Below are positions 59,492 to 64,000 of a stretch of DNA of 64,000 nt, piece after piece. This DNA comes from CAYVOV01 sp964453525. Its GTDB lineage: Bacteria > Chloroflexota > Dehalococcoidia > Dehalococcoidales > UBA2162. The position numbers and the translations under genes were made by a program. Positions within the stretch are counted from its first letter, which is position 1. Each line of letters begins with the position of its first letter. The notes below the pieces were generated by a model. That model was not told the DNA's origin and ran no database searches. It was given only the letters and a program-made list of their open reading frames with translations. The stretch covers positions 1 to 64,000 of the forward strand of contig CAYVOV010000009.1 in assembly GCA_964453525.1 (NCBI GenBank). The letters run 5' to 3'.

Positions 59492-60925
59492 ATGTCAGAG
59501 TTATCCTCACGGTCGGCATATTTACCAAAACCGGGTGATAAAAAAATCCGGATACCGCGGGTCAGGCCATGGCGGGTATTACTGCCCGTTATACCGAAAT
59601 CAAAGAGCAGCGGTCCCAAGTCAATTATTCTTGTTTACGGTTTCATAGGGCTAATAGCCATCGGAACAGTTCTGTTAATGCTTCCTATATCAAGTAAGTC
59701 CGGACATTTTACTCCATTCGTAGATGCCCTTTTTACTTCTACTTCTGCTGTTTGCGTTACCGGGCTTGTGGTGGTTGACACCGGAGATTACTGGAACCTC
59801 TTTGGACAGGTAGTGGTCATGTTATTAATTCAACTGGGCGGATTTGGTTTTATGACCAGTGCCACACTTTTTCTGCTTGCTTTCGGACGGAGAATCGGCC
59901 TCAGGGAAAGGCTGCTTATCGAAGAATCTATGGGTTTGCAGAAGATGGGAGGGCTTATCAACATCATAAAGCAGATGGCAATTTTTACAATACTCATAGA
60001 ATCCATCGGGGTGGTAATTTTCTTTATCCGCTTTATATCTGAAAACTCCTTTGGGTCAGCTTTATGGAAAGCGATATTCCACACCGTTTCAGCGTTCAAT
60101 AACGCAGGATTCGATATCTTTGGCAGTTTCAGAAGCCTGGCAGATTACAATACAGATCCGCTGGTGCTGCTATTAACTTCAGGGCTCATTATTTTCGGTG
60201 GCATCAGTTACCTTGTGGTAATTGATGTGCTCAGAGTCCGGAGCTTTAAGAAGCTAGCAGTGGACAGCAAGCTGGTATTGGTTACTACACTATCGCTGCT
60301 CCTGCTGGGGACAGTCGTTATCCTGCTTACGGAAGTGAAAGATACAGACACGCTGGGCGCTATGTCTTTGCCGGCAAAATTCTTAAACGCTTTTTTCCAG
60401 TCTGTAACGGCAAGAACAGCCGGTTTCAGCACAGTAGATATGGCTAATATAGCGGATTACGCTCTTTTCTTCACAATGCTGCTTATGTTCATTGGCGGCG
60501 CTTCCGGCTCTACGGCTGGAGGTATCAAGGTCAATACCTTCGGTATGCTGGCTTCCACGATATGGAGCACCATCAGGGGAAGAGAGCGTGCCGGGGTATT
60601 TGGTAGAGAATTCGTTCCACAGCAGATTCATCGGGCGCTTACCGTGGTACTGCTATCAATTGGTTTATTAGCGGTAGTCGTCCTTCTACTTACTGTGACT
60701 GAGGAGTTCAGATTTCTTGACCTTCTTTTCGAGACGATTTCTGCCTTTGGCACGGTGGGTTTGTCAACCGGAATAACCCCCGGCCTATCTATTGCAGGCC
60801 GTCTGATAATTACTGTAACTATGTTTGCCGGTCGGCTTGGACCTCTGACATTGATGCTGGCACTTATTCAGCGTCAGCACCCGACTACATATCAGTATCC
60901 TGAGGAAGCAATACGCATTGGTTAG
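59492..60925 (+). CDS. Potassium uptake protein, TrkH/KtrB family
   Basis: A 477-residue membrane protein with four pore-loop repeats. The selectivity-filter segments are recognisable: TSTSAVCVTGL, VSAFNNAGFDIF, TARTAGFST and SAFGTVGLST. An additional charged N-terminus of about 40 residues precedes the first helix (IILVYGFIGLIAIG). It is followed 9 bases later by its cytoplasmic regulatory partner, so the pair is a Trk/Ktr potassium system. Confidence 0.94.
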   Translation: MSELSSRSAYLPKPGDKKIRIPRVRPWRVLLPVIPKSKSSGPKSIILVYGFIGLIAIGTVLLMLPISSKSGHFTPFVDALFTSTSAVCVTGLVVVDTGDYWNLFGQVVVMLLIQLGGFGFMTSATLFLLAFGRRIGLRERLLIEESMGLQKMGGLINIIKQMAIFTILIESIGVVIFFIRFISENSFGSALWKAIFHTVSAFNNAGFDIFGSFRSLADYNTDPLVLLLTSGLIIFGGISYLVVIDVLRVRSFKKLAVDSKLVLVTTLSLLLLGTVVILLTEVKDTDTLGAMSLPAKFLNAFFQSVTARTAGFSTVDMANIADYALFFTMLLMFIGGASGSTAGGIKVNTFGMLASTIWSTIRGRERAGVFGREFVPQQIHRALTVVLLSIGLLAVVVLLLTVTEEFRFLDLLFETISAFGTVGLSTGITPGLSIAGRLIITVTMFAGRLGPLTLMLALIQRQHPTTYQYPEEAIRIG

Positions 60926-60934
60926 GAGGCATCT

Positions 60935-61627
60935 ATGAAGAAACAAATTGTTGTTATCGGGCTGGGACGGTTCGGAGCCAGTCTGGCTACAACTCTCGCC
61001 AGTATGGGTCACGATGTACTGGCAATCGATAGAAATGGACAGAGGGTTCAGGATATATCTGCACAAATTACTCACGCCGTTCAGGCAGATGCGACAAATG
61101 ATACAATTCTTAAAGAACTGGATATAGGCAATTTTGATATAGCTATAGTATCAATAGGTACCGCTATCGAGAGCAGTGTACTGTCCACAATTCAACTGAA
61201 AAACCTGGGCGTCCCGTACGTGATAGCCAGAGCCAACAGTGACCTTCACGGGAGCATACTTGAGAAAATCGGAGCTGATACTGTGGTTTACCCGGAGCGT
61301 GAAATGGGTATCAGTTTAGCACAGGTAGTAACCTTGAGCGGTGTTTCAGACTACATGTCGATTGCCCAGGGATATGGTGTGTCCAAATTAAGAGTGCCAA
61401 AGTATCTTACTGGGGTGACCTTGTCTGATGTTGGATTCGGTGCCAAGGGTAAATTTGAGGTGGCCGTACTTCTCATACTGCGGGAAGCAGAAGTGTTAAT
61501 TACTCCGGCTCAGGCGGAAGTGATAAAGCCCGGTGATATCCTGATATTAGCCGGACAGGACGATAATATTGAAAAACTACTTGTTGAGGCAGAAAAGGAA
61601 CGGGCGGAAGAAGAAAAGAAGGAGTAA
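60935..61627 (+). CDS. Trk/Ktr potassium channel NAD-binding subunit
   Basis: A 230-residue RCK protein: the Rossmann IGLGRFGASLATTLASMGHDV, VQADATNDTILKELDI, AIVSIGTAIESSVLST and a C-terminal TrkA_C domain (VLLILREAEVLITPAQAEVIKPGDILILAGQ). The very end is acidic and helical (EKERAEEEKKE). It gates the membrane partner in response to nucleotide. The AGGAGG site at 60925-60930 precedes its ATG. Confidence 0.95.
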   Translation: MKKQIVVIGLGRFGASLATTLASMGHDVLAIDRNGQRVQDISAQITHAVQADATNDTILKELDIGNFDIAIVSIGTAIESSVLSTIQLKNLGVPYVIARANSDLHGSILEKIGADTVVYPEREMGISLAQVVTLSGVSDYMSIAQGYGVSKLRVPKYLTGVTLSDVGFGAKGKFEVAVLLILREAEVLITPAQAEVIKPGDILILAGQDDNIEKLLVEAEKERAEEEKKE

Positions 61628-61796
61628 ATTTTTTTAATTACTACCGCTAGTAATACTGAAATTACGTTTTTCCGGATAACTAATTATTGATTCTATCAGG
61701 AGATAATGCGTCTCAGATTCCGCTAGCCGGGTAATGCCTGCTTTGAGTTTGTATGTACGAGACGGAGGTAAAGATATCCTCTGATTGACGCAGTAA

Positions 61797-63059
61797 TTAC
61801 TCTCCCCAGACCGGAAATACCATCGGGCCTTCGGGAATTACCGCTATTGAGGCGTCTTTTCCCATCACCTCGAAAGCCTTTTTCAAGCCCTCTTCAATGG
61901 TGGCTACCGGCACCATCATGAAGTCTCTGACCAGGTTATCGGCAAGGTCGGATACAAGGTAGATATCATTTTTCAACTGGGTACGTGCCAGAACCTGGTT
62001 CTGCCACTGGACGCCAACAGGCTCCAGCATCTTGACTTTTCTGATGATTTCTTTAGGGGAACCAGCAGAAGAATGCAGTTCACGGAACTCCTCTGGCCCG
62101 ATACCTTCGTTGCAGGCAGAAGCGATGATTATGATTCCGCCGTCGCGGGTGATTTGCGCCGCGTTATCTATCCCCTTGCAAGTCTGGTAAAGGTCGAGGT
62201 CGAGCGGGGCGCCGCTGTTGGTGGTAATGGTGATGTCCACCATATTATCCACTTTAGCGGAGCAGATTCCTTTCTCCAGATTGCAGCCTTCTTCATGGGC
62301 TAAATAAGGGTCTCCGGCTACCACATGGGTTATCTCCCCCCTCTTGTTGAGCAGCACGTTTACTATGAAATCGAGTTTAGCCATTTTTGCCTGTTCCACC
62401 ATGTCTTCGTGTATCGGGTTGCCTTTGAGAATGCCGGTTCTGGCTCGCGGGTGTTCTACCATTTCATAGCCGTGGTTTTTATAGGCAGACCGTATCCCGA
62501 AGACTCCGGGGGCGATGCTTTTCCTGCCACCGGAAAAACCGGCGAAGAAGTGGGGCTCGATAAAGCCGGTACTCAGGCGAAAATCAGCTTCTATTACCCG
62601 CCTGTTTATATCAACCGGAGTGCCTCTGGTGGTGGTACCGATGTAGACACAATCGTTTACATCATGGTTAAGCACTCTGTAGCTTTCTACAATCTTATTG
62701 CCCAGCTTCTTGACAAGGGCTTCCCTGTCCAGCGGAGGATGGAGTCCGAGGGCGATTATTATTGTGATATTCTCCCGGGGGACTTTTTGCTCAAGCTCAG
62801 CCAGTATCGGCGGGAGCAGCCTGTCATCCGGACATGCCCTCGTATTATCCGTAACCAGCACCACAATCCTGTTATCCGGCTCGATGCGCTCCATGAGGGG
62901 CAGAGAGCCGATAGGCCGCCTCAAACTGCCTGAAATTGCCTCATATTCGTTCTCAATGCCGTCTGTTTCGCAGGTCTCAAGAGAATAAGCGATGTTCGCC
63001 GCTGGAATCTGAGCTTTCAGGAAAGAATCGCCGTAGGGGAAATCAAATTCTTTGTTCAT
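61797..63059 (-). CDS. Nickel-dependent lactate racemase family protein (LarA-like)
   Basis: A 420-residue protein with LarA signatures: DNTRACPDDRLLPPIL, IIIALGLHPPLDREAL, RLSTGFIEPHFFAGFSGGRKSIAPG (lysine that carries the pincer cofactor, and the following histidine HPRARTG) and DLYQTCKGIDNAA. LarA interconverts L- and D-lactate or related hydroxy acids using a nickel-pincer nucleotide; the LarBCE biosynthesis genes are not in the window, so the substrate is unsure. Start ATG at 63059. Confidence 0.9.
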   Translation of the reverse strand: MNKEFDFPYGDSFLKAQIPAANIAYSLETCETDGIENEYEAISGSLRRPIGSLPLMERIEPDNRIVVLVTDNTRACPDDRLLPPILAELEQKVPRENITIIIALGLHPPLDREALVKKLGNKIVESYRVLNHDVNDCVYIGTTTRGTPVDINRRVIEADFRLSTGFIEPHFFAGFSGGRKSIAPGVFGIRSAYKNHGYEMVEHPRARTGILKGNPIHEDMVEQAKMAKLDFIVNVLLNKRGEITHVVAGDPYLAHEEGCNLEKGICSAKVDNMVDITITTNSGAPLDLDLYQTCKGIDNAAQITRDGGIIIIASACNEGIGPEEFRELHSSAGSPKEIIRKVKMLEPVGVQWQNQVLARTQLKNDIYLVSDLADNLVRDFMMVPVATIEEGLKKAFEVMGKDASIAVIPEGPMVFPVWGE

Positions 63060-63097
63060 TGTGATAAATGTGCCTATCTCATTTTAGCACGTGACGG

Positions 63098-63571
63098 CTA
63101 AATCTGCTTATATAGCGTATGCACATAGTCGATGAAGCCATGTTTTTTCCAGAACGAATCCGCAGGCCGATTTCCTACGATTACTCCCAGCTCGACGCGG
63201 TGGATTTTTTGCGAACGGAACCACTTTAGTATTTCATCAAACATTTTTTCGCCTATGCCCTGGTGACGGTAAGTGTCAGTGATAAATAAATCATGGACAT
63301 ATCCGTACTTATTGCGTTTATCCAGATCAGCAGCAGGCTCATTTATCATTGAGTAGGAGTATCCGACAACCTGATTACCATCCAGCGCCACCATTACCTG
63401 GCTGTTTTCCGAATTCATAGCCGGGCGCAGGTGTTTCTCTATAAAAACCGGTATTGTGCCCTCGCGAGGAGCAAAAATGTGGTTTATATCCTCAGAATAT
63501 TTCATAAACTCCATCCACAGCTTCCCTATATCGGGCATATGCTTCTCTTCGGCTTTTACAATTTCAATCAC
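63098..63571 (-). CDS. GNAT family N-acetyltransferase
   Basis: A GNAT enzyme with motif A LFITDTYRHQGIGEKMFDEI (R-x-x-G-I-G) and motif B RVELGVIVGNRPADSFWKKHGF. I place the start at the GTG of VIEIVKAEEKHMPD (63571), which has AAGGGAAC upstream; a longer frame to 63640 adds 23 residues with no domain content. Acceptor unknown. Confidence 0.88.
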   Translation of the reverse strand: MIEIVKAEEKHMPDIGKLWMEFMKYSEDINHIFAPREGTIPVFIEKHLRPAMNSENSQVMVALDGNQVVGYSYSMINEPAADLDKRNKYGYVHDLFITDTYRHQGIGEKMFDEILKWFRSQKIHRVELGVIVGNRPADSFWKKHGFIDYVHTLYKQI

Positions 63572-63700
63572 AGGAGTTCCCTTCCCAGTTTTTATGAGTA
63601 GACATCCTGACATTGTAGACCGGATTTCATTTATTTTCAAACCGGTTTTTGTTTATTAACCTCACTCCCGGTTACGAAGTCCCCCCTCTCCTTGGCGAGG

Positions 63701-63863
63701 CCTTGCCTCAAAAGTCATTCTGGAGTCCGCCTCTAGCGGACAAAGAATCTCAGGGTGGGGAGTCAAGGTAATCCCCTCCTCCCTGAGACCCTTCGCCGAG
63801 TTTACACTGAGCGGAGCGAACGTGCTCCAGGGTGACAGGAACACACGACTTTTAGGGCAAGAC
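63701..63863. mobile_element. 163-bp MITE, copy 2
   Basis: Same ends as the copy at 3375-3537 (CCTTGCCTCAAAAGTC ... GACTTTTAGGGCAAGAC) and about 95% identical, same length. It is flanked by perfect 12-bp direct repeats TCCTTGGCGAGG at 63689-63700 and 63864-63875, so it inserted into a palindromic CCCTCTCCTTGGCGAGG-type sequence and duplicated the target. The remaining window to 64000 shows no gene I can support. Confidence 0.9.
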
Positions 63864-64000
63864 TCCTTGGCGAGGAAAGAGGGGACCTCAAAAAAGAGCT
63901 TTTTATGCTGCCAAAACCTTTCTTTAGTGAAGAAATAGAACCGCCTTAAAGGTACCAAAGCGGAAAGCGTTTAATCCTTTTATGTTAATGACCGAGTATA

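Overview
The window is about 64 kb of moderate-GC bacterial chromosome that begins inside a 23S rRNA gene. The gene set suggests an anaerobic member of the Chloroflexota, most likely class Dehalococcoidia. Pointers to this are a short 'core-MetE' type methionine synthase, a selenocysteine formate dehydrogenase with a NuoG-like ferredoxin N-terminus, a LarA-type lactate racemase homologue, a TrkH/TrkA potassium system, many oxidoreductases and a heavy load of short dispersed palindromic repeats. The lineage is an inference from gene content; no phylogenetic marker was compared.

Layout. 1-1.1 kb: 23S rRNA 3' end with no 5S behind it; a 43-residue hydrophobic protein, two terminators and a duplicated scrap of the 23S tail follow. 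1.2-5 kb: lone P-loop ATPase, small membrane protein, a GNAT acetyltransferase whose start is touched by a 163-bp MITE, and a CPBP protease. 5.2-12 kb: ligA-pth, then the methylthioadenosine salvage genes mtnA and mtnP, split by an AT-rich gene that looks like an abortive-infection effector, then core metE. 12.1-17.1 kb: AT-rich accessory island bounded by inverted copies of a 23-bp sequence. It holds a Panacea-type toxin-antitoxin pair, a DDE transposase, a divergent promoter with repeated operator-like sites that drives a leaderless zinc-ribbon gene, and an unknown protein paired with a PIN toxin.

17-28 kb: small cysteine-rich and basic proteins, THEP1 NTPase, a split COG2187/COG0645 kinase pair, a PHP phosphatase, a methyltransferase, then ahcY-metK, a broken GIY-YIG gene, a phosphohexomutase, a cupin and tRNA-Asp. 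Together core-metE, metK, ahcY, mtnP and mtnA cover the methionine/SAM cycle and the first steps of methylthioadenosine recycling. 28.8-35 kb: TetR-controlled MacB-type ABC exporter, a frameshifted DUF3795 gene, and a DrrAB-type ABC exporter. 35-47 kb: LDH2-type dehydrogenase, epimerase remnant, lone molybdopterin oxidoreductase with an altered FeS motif, sfsA, an IS110-family element flanked by structured sequence, ZIP transporter, RNase H-like protein, A-type FeS-domain protein, MFS transporter and aldo/keto reductase.

47-64 kb: frameshifted FMN reductase, acyl-CoA dehydrogenase, SRPBCC protein, a decayed nuoE fragment directly before an fdhA read through UGA as selenocysteine (a clear SECIS hairpin follows the codon), a surface CARDB-repeat lipoprotein, an oligopeptide-type binding lipoprotein with a poly-glutamate linker, a ferredoxin-fused aldo/keto reductase, gpmA, trkH-trkA, larA homologue, a GNAT enzyme and a second copy of the MITE with a perfect 12-bp target duplication.

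The most notable items are the selenoprotein FdhA with its SECIS, the structured RNA candidate beside the IS110 transposase, the mobile 163-bp MITE, the leaderless zinc-ribbon locus with its divergent operator array, and the Abi-like effector inside the mtn cluster. I saw no CRISPR array and no 16S or 5S rRNA.
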